Shown here piece by piece: positions 7,303-16,221 of a DNA stretch of 39,551 nucleotides; within the stretch, counting starts at the first letter, position 1; each line of letters begins with the position of its first letter. The DNA is taken from assembly GCA_949742535.1 (NCBI GenBank), contig CATJQX010000125.1:1-39551 (forward strand), written 5' to 3'. The notes beneath the pieces were generated by a model, which was given only the letters and a program-made list of their open reading frames with translations, made no database searches and was not told the DNA's origin. This DNA is from an uncultured Muribaculaceae bacterium. Lineage in GTDB: Bacteria > Bacteroidota > Bacteroidia > Bacteroidales > Muribaculaceae. Made by a program: the position numbers and the translations under genes.

Positions 7303-9150
7303 TCAACTGACGTAATTCGGATCATCGGCAACCGTCGCCTCACCGAGGAGCACTTTCGTAGAGGATGCCTCGAGGGAATAAGAGGGAGAGGCGATGTTCA
7401 TATTCCGGGGAGCCACATCCGACCCAACATCCCAAAGACCGCAAAGAAGATCGAAAAGAAGATCATTCGAAAACGGACGACGGGAATTCTCTTTCAGCGC
7501 CGACACCAGACCGGGATACTTTCCGGCATAGTCAGCACCGGGAACCACGGCAAGGGGTATGCGGAGTTTTCCGAATCCGTCGAACACCGGCGACCGGCGC
7601 CTGTCGGGCATGTCGGCGTGGTCGGAGCAATAGACCATCCACTGCAGGTTCAATCCCTCCGACGCCCGGCGGTGAATCTCGGCAAGCACCCTGTCGGTGT
7701 ACCGGAGCGAGTTGCGGTATGCCGCCACATATCCGTCGGCATCATCCCCCTGAGGTGCGAAATGCTCCTCCGACGCGGGATAGCGGTTTGAATAAGTGAA
7801 ATGCGATCCGATGAGGTGGAACACTATCAACTTGTCGGCCACAGGATCCACTTCATCGAGGAAGGGGGGCAACTCGCCGTCGTAATTGCGGCGGTTGACA
7901 GTCTGCGATGTCCAGCTCGCACGGTCGGCAGTCTCGGCCACCAGCGTCACCGGAGTATCGTTCGCACCGATATGCCCCTGGTTGGAGAACCAGTACACTT
8001 TCAGCCCGAGCGCATGCGCCACATCCACCACCGACACAGCATCCACAAACCCCTTGCGGTTATACTGGTTCATCTCAGTCAATGCCCTTGTGAGGGTAGG
8101 CACCGTCTGGAAATGGCATGAATACGCGTTGTGAAACAGTATGGCATCCCCTGCGGCAGCCATGCGCGACAGCCACGGGGTGGTGCCTTCGTCGGCCGGA
8201 CGCCCCGTAAATGCCTCCATATAATCGCGGGATGCAGACTCACCGATCACCAGGATATATGTGCGCCCCCGGCGGGCGGTTCCATCCGAGGCACCACTCC
8301 CCTCCCCTACCGCGCTGAAGATGCTCGAAAAAATTTTCAGATCCTCCATGCGGCGGCTGCACGCATCGGCATAGCCCGCACATTCGCGCGCATGCTCCCT
8401 GTCCTCGAAATACAGCCGGGGCAGTCCCGAACGACGGAACGGGGAATGCTTGCCGCGGAACATCATCCACCCCATCCCGACGCAGTATGCAATCTCGCCG
8501 AGACGCCGGCTCCAGTTGAGCCCGTCGACCGGGGATACATCCACAATATTAAAATAGAAACATCCCATTACAGCCAGTATGAGCATCACGAGGACACCTA
8601 TGACCGCCCACCCGGGAAAGGAACGCAAGAACTCTATCACTTCGTTAACATCAGTATCGAGCACAAGTTTCAGCCCGTCGTGATCGACCGAAGCATGATA
8701 TATGGCGAAATAGGCTACCTGAAACACCACGAGAATGAGCAGCGGCAGCTCCACCGCAGCGAATACACACCCGGTAAGGGCGCCCCATGAAGGGAAAACC
8801 GACGACAGACCGAGATACGCCCCCGAGAGGAAACCGAACAGATATATCCCGAAAGCGAAATCCATACGGTTGTCAATCTCCGCACGGTTACGCCTGTTGG
8901 CCACATAGTCAAGCAACGGGAACACTATCATCCACAATCCCGAAACGGCCGCGACCAGCGTAAGAGTGACGTTCCATCTCACATGCCCGGCGATAACGAA
9001 CGGGACAGCCGCCAACAGCGACGCGATGCCGAAACGGGTGAGCTGCTGCCCCTTCGCACTGCGCGACAACCCCTTCGACAGCACCCTGTACAGAACCGTA
9101 ACCATCAAAAACAGAAGTATGGCGCCGATCAGATATGCTATATAGACCAT
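7303..9150 (-). CDS. Phosphoethanolamine transferase-like sulfatase-superfamily protein (EptA/CptA type)
   Basis: A 615-residue inner-membrane protein with about five N-terminal membrane segments and a C-terminal periplasmic domain of the alkaline phosphatase/sulfatase superfamily. In lipid A PEtN transferases this domain moves phosphoethanolamine from phosphatidylethanolamine to lipid A or LPS core phosphates. The nucleophile region VIGESASR is at residues ~301-308, HLIGSHFTY at 445-453, and the metal motif near 509-513 reads SDHAD where SDHGE is usual. The nucleophile is probably a Ser or Thr of the GES segment; I cannot assign it with certainty. An upstream TTG at 9168 would add six residues; the ATG is preferred. 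The gene is divergent from a PAP2 phosphatase and a WaaP-like kinase. The substrate is inferred. Confidence 0.85.
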   Translation of the reverse strand: MVYIAYLIGAILLFLMVTVLYRVLSKGLSRSAKGQQLTRFGIASLLAAVPFVIAGHVRWNVTLTLVAAVSGLWMIVFPLLDYVANRRNRAEIDNRMDFAFGIYLFGFLSGAYLGLSSVFPSWGALTGCVFAAVELPLLILVVFQVAYFAIYHASVDHDGLKLVLDTDVNEVIEFLRSFPGWAVIGVLVMLILAVMGCFYFNIVDVSPVDGLNWSRRLGEIAYCVGMGWMMFRGKHSPFRRSGLPRLYFEDREHARECAGYADACSRRMEDLKIFSSIFSAVGEGSGASDGTARRGRTYILVIGESASRDYMEAFTGRPADEGTTPWLSRMAAAGDAILFHNAYSCHFQTVPTLTRALTEMNQYNRKGFVDAVSVVDVAHALGLKVYWFSNQGHIGANDTPVTLVAETADRASWTSQTVNRRNYDGELPPFLDEVDPVADKLIVFHLIGSHFTYSNRYPASEEHFAPQGDDADGYVAAYRNSLRYTDRVLAEIHRRASEGLNLQWMVYCSDHADMPDRRRSPVFDGFGKLRIPLAVVPGADYAGKYPGLVSALKENSRRPFSNDLLFDLLCGLWDVGSDVAPRNMNIASPSYSLEASSTKVLLGEATVADDPNYVS

Positions 9151-9196
9151 AAGTAACTCAATATTCAAAAATCCATGCAGGAAAGACTTATTTATG

Positions 9197-9228
9197 CAAA
9201 GTTACTTAAAATACCACCGCTATGGCAA
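9197..9228 (-). promoter_or_regulatory. Promoter of the phosphoethanolamine transferase gene
   Basis: On the minus strand TTG (9226-9228) is followed after 21 nt by TAACTTTG (9197-9204), matching the Bacteroidetes consensus, ~47 nt before the ATG. Confidence 0.65.
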
Positions 9229-9248
9229 GTTAACCCAAAAATAATCAG

Positions 9249-9256
9249 TAAATTTG
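9249..9256 (+). promoter_or_regulatory. Putative -7 element of the PAP2/kinase pair
   Basis: TAAATTTG matches TAnnTTTG 20 nt before the PAP2 start codon. I see no clear -33 element. It is divergent from the PEtN transferase promoter, about 45 nt away. Confidence 0.5.
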
Positions 9257-9275
9257 CAAAATATTTGACAATAAA

Positions 9276-10256
9276 ATGCGTATAATTTCAACCCTGCTAC
9301 TTTATCTCGTCTGCCTGTCAGCCGTCGCACAAAGCGATATAACGGCACAGATCCAACCTGTATCCGCCCCCACAGACACAATCACCATTATAAACTCACC
9401 TGACACGCCAGCTCCCGACGATATATATGAAGATGAGAGTGTGGTAATAGAACATGACGAATCCACCGAAATCGCCATGCCGTCGGATCTCCCCGACTGG
9501 CTGATATCGGAAAACATCAGCAACCAGTTGGTGCGGCTCGGTGACACATCGCATAAGGCGGGAATAGCGGAATTTGCCGTCCCTGCCGGTATATTCGCCG
9601 TCTCGGCCATGTTCGTGCGCACGCCATGGCTCGTGCACTGGCGCGAAGAAGTGCAAAAGCATGTATCGCAGCATGGGCGTAACAAGACTGCGGTTGACGA
9701 CTGGCTGCAATACAGCCCTATGGTTGCCGCCTATGCCCTGCATTTCTGTGGGATGAAAGGGCAACACAACCTGCTTGACCGCACCATACTGCTGGCCATG
9801 AGCTATGCCACTTTCGGCGTGGTAAACTATGCCCTGAAGACCGCCTTCAAGGAGAAGCGCCCCGACAGCAACGCACGCAACTCTTTCCCCTCGGGGCATA
9901 CCGGCACGGCATTCATGGGCGCCGAATACCTGCGCCGCGAATATTGGGACACCAACAAGTGGGTGGCCATGTCGGGATATGTAGTAGGAGCGGGAATCGC
10001 CTATCTGCGCATACACAACGACCGCCACTGGATCAACGACGTGGTGGGAGGCGCTGCATTAGGATATCTTTCCACCACATTCGCCTACTGGATATATCCC
10101 AAAATATTCCATAAACGCACACGCATGCACCGCGATGTGCTGCTACAGCGCATCGCGCCGGTGCCCGATAAAAAGGGCACAGCGGCGCTCACCTGTACCG
10201 CCTCCCCCTTTGTCGGCGGCGGCTCATACGGCGTGGCCGCAAGCATAGCTTTCTGA
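9276..10256 (+). CDS. PAP2-family phosphatase, possible lipid A phosphatase
   Basis: A 326-residue protein with an N-terminal signal or anchor segment (residues 1-19) and an acidic spacer to ~70. The three PAP2 signatures are present: KxxxxxxRP at 188-196, PSGHT at 205-209, and Arg245...His251...Asp255 in RIHNDRHWIND. The family dephosphorylates phosphatidic acid, undecaprenyl pyrophosphate, phosphatidylglycerophosphate or lipid A (LpxE/LpxF). Bacteroides LpxF, which removes the lipid A 4'-phosphate, is a PAP2 protein, so the adjacent LPS-phosphate genes make lipid A a reasonable guess. The C-terminus (VGGGSYGVAASIAF) ends in Phe after a glycine-rich stretch, as in some outer-membrane strands, but this is weak. 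It ends 14 nt before the kinase gene, probably one operon. Confidence 0.9.
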   Translation: MRIISTLLLYLVCLSAVAQSDITAQIQPVSAPTDTITIINSPDTPAPDDIYEDESVVIEHDESTEIAMPSDLPDWLISENISNQLVRLGDTSHKAGIAEFAVPAGIFAVSAMFVRTPWLVHWREEVQKHVSQHGRNKTAVDDWLQYSPMVAAYALHFCGMKGQHNLLDRTILLAMSYATFGVVNYALKTAFKEKRPDSNARNSFPSGHTGTAFMGAEYLRREYWDTNKWVAMSGYVVGAGIAYLRIHNDRHWINDVVGGAALGYLSTTFAYWIYPKIFHKRTRMHRDVLLQRIAPVPDKKGTAALTCTASPFVGGGSYGVAASIAF

Positions 10257-10270
10257 TACATGAGCAAGCA

Positions 10271-11092
10271 ATGAGCACCAGACAGAAAATAGTAATAAAC
10301 GGGAACTATGAACCGGTGCGCCCCCTGGTAGAGGCTGTCACAAGCTACGGGCAACCGTCCGGAGCGGAGGTGGTTTACAAGGGGAGGCGTAATACCCTGT
10401 TCTACATCCTCCCCGGCGAAGATGCCGGAGGGGGAGCAGCCAACAGTCTGGATTTTCCGGTAAATGTAAAGGCATTCCGGATCCCCCCGTTCCCCAACGG
10501 ATATGTGTACCGCGCCTTCCGCCCGAGCAAGGCCAAACGTTCGTACCTCAACGCGCTGAAGCTCCTTGAGATGGGATTCCGCACCCCTGCTCCACTGGGC
10601 TACAGCGAGATCCACACCGGGCTGCCGCTCGGAAAACATGCCGGCATATGGCCGAAGATGACACGCAGTTTCTATTTCTGCGAGCAACTGCCGTATGAGA
10701 ATCTCAGATCATGGGAAGAATTTCCGGACCGCGACGCCCTGATCGCCGCTTTCGGTGCCGAAATAGCCCGCATCCATGCCGCAGGAATATGGTTTCACGA
10801 TTTCTCCCCGGGCAACATACTGCTGCGCCGCGACGGGAAAGGGAACTATGAGTTCTATTATGTGGACCTGAACAGGATGGAGTTCGGCGTGCACGACATG
10901 TCGAAACTCATGCAGATGTTCAAGTCCATATCATGGCACGACGAATGGACAGCCGTGCTCGCCAGTTCCTACGCCGTGGCGGCAGGAAAAAATCCCGCCG
11001 ACATATCGGCGCAGGCAGTTGCCGCAGCCCATATGTGGCGGGAAAGACATGGTGTCAAAGAGAAGATCAAACGCCTTGTCGGAAAGGCGTAA
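10271..11092 (+). CDS. LPS core/Kdo kinase-like protein (WaaP/KdkA family)
   Basis: A 273-residue small protein kinase-like fold without a signal peptide. Visible kinase elements are a candidate Lys67 (VNVKAF), the catalytic loop HDFSPGNILL (His176, Asp177, Asn182), and the metal-binding Asp199 in YYVDLNRMEF. Members of this family (KdkA, WaaP, InaA) phosphorylate Kdo or heptose in the LPS inner core on the cytoplasmic face. It follows the PAP2 gene with a 14-nt gap and faces the PEtN transferase gene, so the three may set the phosphate state of lipid A and core. The acceptor sugar is not known from sequence. It is convergent with the nucleoside kinase gene (20-nt gap). Confidence 0.87.
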   Translation: MSTRQKIVINGNYEPVRPLVEAVTSYGQPSGAEVVYKGRRNTLFYILPGEDAGGGAANSLDFPVNVKAFRIPPFPNGYVYRAFRPSKAKRSYLNALKLLEMGFRTPAPLGYSEIHTGLPLGKHAGIWPKMTRSFYFCEQLPYENLRSWEEFPDRDALIAAFGAEIARIHAAGIWFHDFSPGNILLRRDGKGNYEFYYVDLNRMEFGVHDMSKLMQMFKSISWHDEWTAVLASSYAVAAGKNPADISAQAVAAAHMWRERHGVKEKIKRLVGKA

Positions 11093-11112
11093 GATTCCCC
11101 GCTTCCCTGTTG

Positions 11113-12801
11113 TCAGTATTTGAAACTCGAGCCTCCCAGGAACTCGCGCAAAAGGCTCGTGGGTGGCACTCCCCTGTCGCCTATCTGCTTGAAATAGCTC
11201 AGGAAGCGTCGCAGACGGTATGCCTCGGCATATTCGGGCACATCGTTGGGCACATCGCGCAGTATAGCCTCTCCGTAATCCTTCATCACCCCAAGCTCGA
11301 ATATCAGTGAGGAATTGAATGTGCTGTCGGCATTTTCCTGAAACGGGAAGATCCATTTCTCCTCGCCGCGGCGCACGCTCGGCCACCGGCGGATGGTCTC
11401 CACGGCCGAGGTGCCACGATATTTGTGGTCGCGTATTATGCGTCTCAGCAGACGGTTGTCGGTGGTGGGGATCCAGTTGTGGTCGTCGATGGAAAGGGTG
11501 GTCAGCGCCGACACATACACACGGTATTTCATCTTCTCCTCTATGTCTGCGGTAAGCTCCGGATTCAGTCCGTGGATGCCCTCAATGAGCAATATGGAAT
11601 TGTCGTCGAGACGCATCTTGTCACCTTTGTAGACGCGGCGTCCAAGCTCGAAATTGTATGTAGGCAACGCCACTTCCTCCCCCCTGAGCAGCGCGTTGAG
11701 GTCGGCGTTGAACTGTGCCAGATCCAGCGCGTAAAGCGACTCGAAATCGTAGTCCCCGGTCTCGTCGCGGGGGGTGACGTCGCGGTTCACGAAATAGTTG
11801 TCAAGCGATATGATTCTGGGAGAAAGGAGATTGGTCATCAGATATATGCCGAGGCGCTTGGTAGTGGTGGTCTTGCCTGAGGAGGAAGGCCCGGCTATAA
11901 GCACTATCCTGGCTCCCCCTTTGTGGTAACGGGCCGTGATCTCATCGGCAATAGCGGCTATCTTCTTGTCGTGGAGAGCCTCGGCCACATTTATAAGGTC
12001 GGCCGAGCGGTTCTGCTCCACAGCCTTGTTGAGCTGTCCCACATTGCGTATTCCGAGCACATCGTTGAAGTGCAGGTAGTCGATATATGCCTCATACATT
12101 TTTTCCTGAGGCACAGGCACCGCAGGCACCGAATGATCAGCCTTGTCGAAAGCCATAAGCAGGAACCCTTCTTTGTACGGAATCAGGTCGAACACATCAA
12201 TGCATCCCGTGTCGGGTGCCAACGGGCCGTAATAGCTGTCAACAACCCCGTCAAGACGATAATATGTGGTGTAAAGCTCATGTATGGTCTCGAGAAGCTC
12301 CACCTTGTCGTTCAGCCCTTCCTCCCGGAAACGGCTGATGATGTCGGCTGTGAGCCGCTCCTTGCGTTCAAACGGCACACAACGCCCGGCAAGCGAGCGC
12401 ATTGCCTCTTTGAGACATGCGGTAATCTCCGGCATCCGTTCAGCGGGGAGGTTTTTGCGCCCCTCGAAAAGGCGGCAATAATATCCGTTGGCGATGGAGT
12501 GCTCTATGCGGAGCCGCAGACCCGGATACTCGTGTGCCACAGCACAATAAAGCATCATGCAGAGCGAGCGCACATACACCCTCTGTCCCGACCGCGACTC
12601 CACAGGCAGGAACTCAACCTGTTTCGGCCCGAACACCTGATACTGCATCGGCTCGGTCTTATTGTTGACATGCGCGCATATAGGTTTAATACCTTCCAGG
12701 CGCGGTGCAAGCATGGCGGCAAGCTCTCCAAGCGTCTCGCCCCCCTTGATCGGCACATATTCGCCGATATTCTTACAAAAAATTTTCAATGTCGCACTCA
12801 T
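11113..12801 (-). CDS. Uridine kinase-like nucleoside kinase with ThrRS-type N-terminal domains
   Basis: A 562-residue cytosolic protein. Residues ~1-70 resemble a TGS domain, and ~70-200 resemble the second additional domain of threonyl-tRNA synthetase (HSIANGYYCRL and following). The C-terminal half is a P-loop kinase of the uridine kinase/phosphoribulokinase family, with Walker A GPSSSGKT at 304-311, SLDNYFVNRD further on, and LIEGIHGLNPEL. This three-part architecture is common in Bacteroidetes and Firmicutes and is annotated as nucleoside kinase; the physiological substrate is not firmly known. The start is ATG. A 64-nt gap separates it from the glycosyltransferase gene upstream, so they may be co-transcribed. 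Confidence 0.9.
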   Translation of the reverse strand: MSATLKIFCKNIGEYVPIKGGETLGELAAMLAPRLEGIKPICAHVNNKTEPMQYQVFGPKQVEFLPVESRSGQRVYVRSLCMMLYCAVAHEYPGLRLRIEHSIANGYYCRLFEGRKNLPAERMPEITACLKEAMRSLAGRCVPFERKERLTADIISRFREEGLNDKVELLETIHELYTTYYRLDGVVDSYYGPLAPDTGCIDVFDLIPYKEGFLLMAFDKADHSVPAVPVPQEKMYEAYIDYLHFNDVLGIRNVGQLNKAVEQNRSADLINVAEALHDKKIAAIADEITARYHKGGARIVLIAGPSSSGKTTTTKRLGIYLMTNLLSPRIISLDNYFVNRDVTPRDETGDYDFESLYALDLAQFNADLNALLRGEEVALPTYNFELGRRVYKGDKMRLDDNSILLIEGIHGLNPELTADIEEKMKYRVYVSALTTLSIDDHNWIPTTDNRLLRRIIRDHKYRGTSAVETIRRWPSVRRGEEKWIFPFQENADSTFNSSLIFELGVMKDYGEAILRDVPNDVPEYAEAYRLRRFLSYFKQIGDRGVPPTSLLREFLGGSSFKY

Positions 12802-12865
12802 GGAATAGATTATAAATTAAAGTCAGAAACTGTTCCAGATTATTTGTTTGCCCGTAGGAACTCTC

Positions 12866-13978
12866 TTATGAGTTGCTGACCGCAAACTGTTTACTTAATT
12901 GTCTCTCAGGGGCACCCATCGCCTCGAGCACCCTCTCCATAGCCTCGCAAAAATAGCATCCTTCTGCAATACGGCCGTTCACACGCGCCACATTTTCCTT
13001 CATACGGGCATATGCCTCGTCTGAGAGGGATCTGAGACGGGGAGCTATTTCGGCGAGTGAGTTTATCGTGATCCCTATCCCCTGCTCTTCCACAAACGGG
13101 GCAAGCCCCGCCTGTTTCCATATGATCACAGGCACGCCGCAACGGAGATAAAGCGACGCTTTGTGGGGGTTGTTGTAACGCAGATATTCCCCCCACTGTC
13201 CGTGGCACCCCTCGATGGTGTCGCCGTCCCACACAAGGCCGAAATCACCCTCGGGATGGCGTATCATCATGCCCGACGGCACGAATCCCCGCAGTTTGAA
13301 GCATGCCGCCCCGGCCGCCTGGGTGAGATCGAAATTGTTGCCATAGACCACCACCTTGTATCCGTCGATCACCGTGCCCCAGTCGTACAGGAACTGGTTG
13401 CGGCGGCGGCTGACACCACCGGCAAACATCACGGTCTTTTCATCCGACGACACGGTGGGTTCCGCCACAGAGCGCTTCTGAGGCTCCAGATTTGCCGTCT
13501 GACGCGCTTCATGGGCCGAGGGCGAGAGATAGTCCCAAATGCCGAGAGAAGTGGAGGGAACGGATGATCCATGCTCTCTGAGCCATCCTTCCATCGACGG
13601 ATTGAGCGCTATGATGAAATCGCTTCCGGAAAGGAGAGCCACCTCTTCGGATGGTGACATGTCGCTACAACCGAAACTTTCCAGATCATGGATCAGGGTC
13701 ACCACCCGCGCCCCGCGCATGTGCGCAAGACGGCATATGAGCCTGAAATTCGGATCAGGATACTGCACCACCAGTTTATCCCCACGGTGGAGCAGAAAAC
13801 CGGCACGCATGACTCCTGCCAGAGTAGCCATACGGGTCTGGAATTTTGTGGGACGCAGATTGTTCTTGAGACCGACATTACGGTATCCCTGCGACGCCAT
13901 TACGGCGTCCATATCCGAACGTGCCTTGAAAGCGGCAGACTCTGTCTGTGGAAATTTACGGGCGATATAGCAAAGCAT
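12866..13978 (-). CDS. Glycosyltransferase, galactofuranosyltransferase (WbbI/Gtf3)-like
   Basis: A 370-residue protein without a signal peptide. The N-terminal half has a GT-B type domain (HRGDKLVVQYPDPNFRLI, GARVVTLIHDLESF). The C-terminal half has FGLVWDGDTIEG, then YNNPHKASLYLRCGVPVI and FVEEQGIGITI, which closely resemble beta-1,6-galactofuranosyltransferase WbbI and Gtf3-type enzymes that add galactofuranose or related sugars to O-antigen or glycoprotein glycans. The donor and acceptor cannot be read off. No other glycan-assembly genes are adjacent. A linker around residues 165-190 appears disordered. Confidence 0.82.
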   Translation of the reverse strand: MLCYIARKFPQTESAAFKARSDMDAVMASQGYRNVGLKNNLRPTKFQTRMATLAGVMRAGFLLHRGDKLVVQYPDPNFRLICRLAHMRGARVVTLIHDLESFGCSDMSPSEEVALLSGSDFIIALNPSMEGWLREHGSSVPSTSLGIWDYLSPSAHEARQTANLEPQKRSVAEPTVSSDEKTVMFAGGVSRRRNQFLYDWGTVIDGYKVVVYGNNFDLTQAAGAACFKLRGFVPSGMMIRHPEGDFGLVWDGDTIEGCHGQWGEYLRYNNPHKASLYLRCGVPVIIWKQAGLAPFVEEQGIGITINSLAEIAPRLRSLSDEAYARMKENVARVNGRIAEGCYFCEAMERVLEAMGAPERQLSKQFAVSNS

Positions 13979-13990
13979 AGCGAATAATTC

Positions 13991-14024
13991 TAAAATCCGG
14001 ACCAGCTGATACAGGGCGGTCCGG
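13991..14024 (-). terminator. Terminator at the end of the pdxJ-exbB-exbD-tonB operon
   Basis: CCGGACC (13997-14003) pairs with GGTCCGG (14018-14024). On the minus strand the stem is followed by ATTTTAG. It starts 12 nt past the tonB-like stop codon. Confidence 0.65.
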
Positions 14025-14035
14025 TTATCCCTCTG

Positions 14036-14839
14036 CTACTTAAACACCCAAGTGATGGTTCCGGTTTGAACGGGTGAACCTTCAAGTACTGAAAAACGAC
14101 ATTCTTTCGATCTGGCGATACACTGGTTGCGCATGGCCTGGTCTGCCGCCACTGTGCCTGAACTGCCGGCAGCACTATAGGAGGCGGAAGTCACACGTCC
14201 CTGCGCGTCGACCTTCACACGTATGGCTATGGTGCCGAGCTTCTTGCCGTGGACACTTGTCCACGATTCGAGCGTGCGGCCGCGGAGACCGTTGCCGGGT
14301 GTGCCGGTCACAGCGCCTGTGGCCGATGTACCCTCAGTGGTGCCGGGAGTGCCCTTGCCCTTGTCACCTCCGAAAGCGCGGGAGGTTGCGGCGTCCACAT
14401 TCTTTTTGGCCTGTTGCTGTTTCTTTGCTTCCTGCCGCTCCTTTTCTTTCTGCAGTTCCTCTTTCGTGGGGCCTTTCTTTTCTTTTTTCACCTGGGCTGG
14501 GGAGGGACGCTCCGAAGTGGTGACCTTAGGCTGTTGCGCGGCCTCTCCGGCGTTCTCAAGATCAGGCGCATCCTGTGTGGGTTCGGGCGATTTCACATCT
14601 GATGGAGCCGGCTTGTCCACCGGTGCCACAGGATCCTGTATGTCTCCTGTCCTTACAAACTCGCCGGTGGCATACAGATCCTCAATCTCGTCCATCACGA
14701 TCTCCTGTTCCGGTTCCACAGGCCATTCATCCATCCCTGCAGGGGGATAGGTGAGGTAGGAAAACAGGAATGTGAGCAGCACTATGAGATGAAACAGCAC
14801 TGTTCCCGCGACGGCATATATTTTATCAGACCTGACCAA
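14036..14839 (-). CDS. TonB-like energy transducer
   Basis: A 267-residue protein with one N-terminal membrane anchor (~residues 8-30), a long Pro/Lys/Glu-rich periplasmic linker (~60-185, with a highly charged KKEKKGPTKEEL stretch), and a C-terminal domain with TonB/TolA character (KLGTIAIRVKVDAQGRVTSA, ending TITWVFK). Together with ExbB and ExbD it would pass proton-motive force to TonB-dependent outer-membrane receptors. The start appears to be TTG: an in-frame stop lies seven codons upstream and the next Met is beyond the anchor. It is the last gene of the operon and is followed by a terminator. A TolA-like role is an alternative, given the adjacent TolQ/TolR-type genes. Confidence 0.87.
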   Translation of the reverse strand: MVRSDKIYAVAGTVLFHLIVLLTFLFSYLTYPPAGMDEWPVEPEQEIVMDEIEDLYATGEFVRTGDIQDPVAPVDKPAPSDVKSPEPTQDAPDLENAGEAAQQPKVTTSERPSPAQVKKEKKGPTKEELQKEKERQEAKKQQQAKKNVDAATSRAFGGDKGKGTPGTTEGTSATGAVTGTPGNGLRGRTLESWTSVHGKKLGTIAIRVKVDAQGRVTSASYSAAGSSGTVAADQAMRNQCIARSKECRFSVLEGSPVQTGTITWVFK

Positions 14840-14884
14840 TTTTTCTAAATTTGGGAATTAATAGCTTGAGAGGGAGAGAGGAGC

Positions 14885-14985
14885 AAATCAGAGACATCAG
14901 AGGAATCAGAGATCTCAGAGGCATCAAATCTCCCAATTTCTTAATTTCTCAATTTCTCAATTCCTGATTTCTCAATTTCTTTCTT
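14885..14985. repeat. Low-complexity CAGAG / ATTTCTCAATTTC repeat, copy A
   Basis: Two back-to-back tracts: an ATCAGAG-type purine-rich part, then repeated TCTCAATTTCTTAATTTC units. A similar arrangement in the same orientation lies at 18503-18570 after nadK. The last ~14 codons of the exbD-like gene fall inside the second tract. Confidence 0.6.
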
Positions 14986-15402
14986 CACCCCCGGCGACGC
15001 CACAGGCTTTGTAGCGAGCACCATGCGGAGATTGTTGGAAGCGCCCAGTGAAAGCACCTCCACGATTTTGCCGTAAGGCACCTTTTCATCGGCATACAGG
15101 GCGATGAATCCGGCGGAATCCTGCTGATGGGCGAGATTCAGGAAAGTTACAAGGGCGTCAAGCTCAAGCGGCTGGGGCTGCTCGTCGCCGGTAGAGGCAA
15201 ACAGTTTCTCCTCCTCGTCGATATACACTCTTGTAGTAGGCTTTATGGCGCTCTGCTCGGTGCTTTGGGGCAAAGAAAGCTCCAGTCCCGTAGGGAAGAC
15301 GAATGTGGAGGTCACCATGAAGAATATGAGCAGCAGGAAAATGACATCGGTCATCGACGCCATCGAGAAAGCCGCCATCATTTGATGTTGACGTTTGAGC
15401 AC
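14941..15402 (-). CDS. exbD: ExbD/TolR biopolymer transport protein
   Basis: A 153-residue inner-membrane protein with one N-terminal transmembrane helix (MTDVIFLLLIFFMVTSTF, ~residues 17-34) that carries the conserved Asp of the proton path in the ExbD/TolR family (Asp19 of TDV), followed by a periplasmic domain (ALYADEKVPYGKIVEVL). It partners ExbB in the proton-driven motor that energises TonB. The start is GTG; an ATG seven codons downstream is possible but would remove the basic segment before the helix. The C-terminal tail (KKEIEKSGIEKLRN) is encoded inside a low-complexity repeat, so the real domain probably ends near the KPVASPG segment. Confidence 0.92.
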   Translation of the reverse strand: MLKRQHQMMAAFSMASMTDVIFLLLIFFMVTSTFVFPTGLELSLPQSTEQSAIKPTTRVYIDEEEKLFASTGDEQPQPLELDALVTFLNLAHQQDSAGFIALYADEKVPYGKIVEVLSLGASNNLRMVLATKPVASPGVKKEIEKSGIEKLRN

Positions 15403-15462
15403 GGTAGTTTATAGGCTAAAGAGGGAAACAATCTTTTTATAAAATTCCGCAGGGGAGCAGGA

Positions 15463-16143
15463 TCACACGGCAGGCTCGTTGAGCAGGTCCATGAACTCCA
15501 TGGATTTGGATTCGAGCAGGTTCATGACCGAGTTGATGCGCGCCACCAGGTAGTTGTATGCGAAAAGAGCGATCACACCCACCACGAGACCGGCCACTGT
15601 GGTTACCAGCGCGGTGTAGATACCGGAAGAGAATGTGGCTATATTGGCCGAATTGCCTTCCGCCGCAATGGCGTAGAACGCCTCCACCATACCTATTACG
15701 GTGCCGAGGAATCCGAGCATAGGAGCACCGGCTGCAGTGGTGGCGAGCCAGGGAAGCCCCTTCGAGAGGCTTGCAATCTCTATGTTGCCGGTGTTTTCCA
15801 CAGCAGCGAGAATATCGTTCACAGGGCGCCCGATGCGGCTGATACCCTTTGCGATGAGACGCGAATAGGGGGAGTTGTTTTTCTTGCAGAGGTTGAAAGC
15901 GCTTTCGATCTCGCCCTCATGGATGTAGTCGCGGATGCGCTCCATGAAGGTGTCGTCCTCGCGTGCGGCGCGGTTCACCACGATGGCTCTTTCAATAAAA
16001 ATATATATGCACACAAGCGACAGAAGGCCTATCACGATCATGACAGGTCCGCCTTTGAGGCAAAGATCCCAGAGGGAAAGTTCCACTTGTGTGGCCTGTG
16101 CGGTAACGGGAGCGCCATTTATAGCGGCATCGAGCAGTAGCAT
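15463..16143 (-). CDS. exbB: ExbB/TolQ/MotA-type proton channel protein
   Basis: A 226-residue inner-membrane protein with three predicted membrane segments: ~26-50 (GGPVMIVIGLLSLVCIYIFI), and two near the C-terminal half in the conserved LATTAAGAPMLGFLGTVIGMVEAF and SSGIYTALVTTVAGLVVGVI region. These match the MotA/TolQ/ExbB signature that forms the pentameric motor with ExbD. It lies 60 nt upstream of exbD and 78 nt downstream of pdxJ. The order pdxJ-exbB-exbD-tonB is one I know from many Bacteroidales genomes. Confidence 0.95.
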   Translation of the reverse strand: MLLLDAAINGAPVTAQATQVELSLWDLCLKGGPVMIVIGLLSLVCIYIFIERAIVVNRAAREDDTFMERIRDYIHEGEIESAFNLCKKNNSPYSRLIAKGISRIGRPVNDILAAVENTGNIEIASLSKGLPWLATTAAGAPMLGFLGTVIGMVEAFYAIAAEGNSANIATFSSGIYTALVTTVAGLVVGVIALFAYNYLVARINSVMNLLESKSMEFMDLLNEPAV

Positions 16144-16221
16144 AACGGTTTGAATTGGAAAATCGTGAAAAAGAGAAATTGGGAAGAGGAGTTATCGGGA
16201 TAAAAAATTCAGCTTTCCGGC

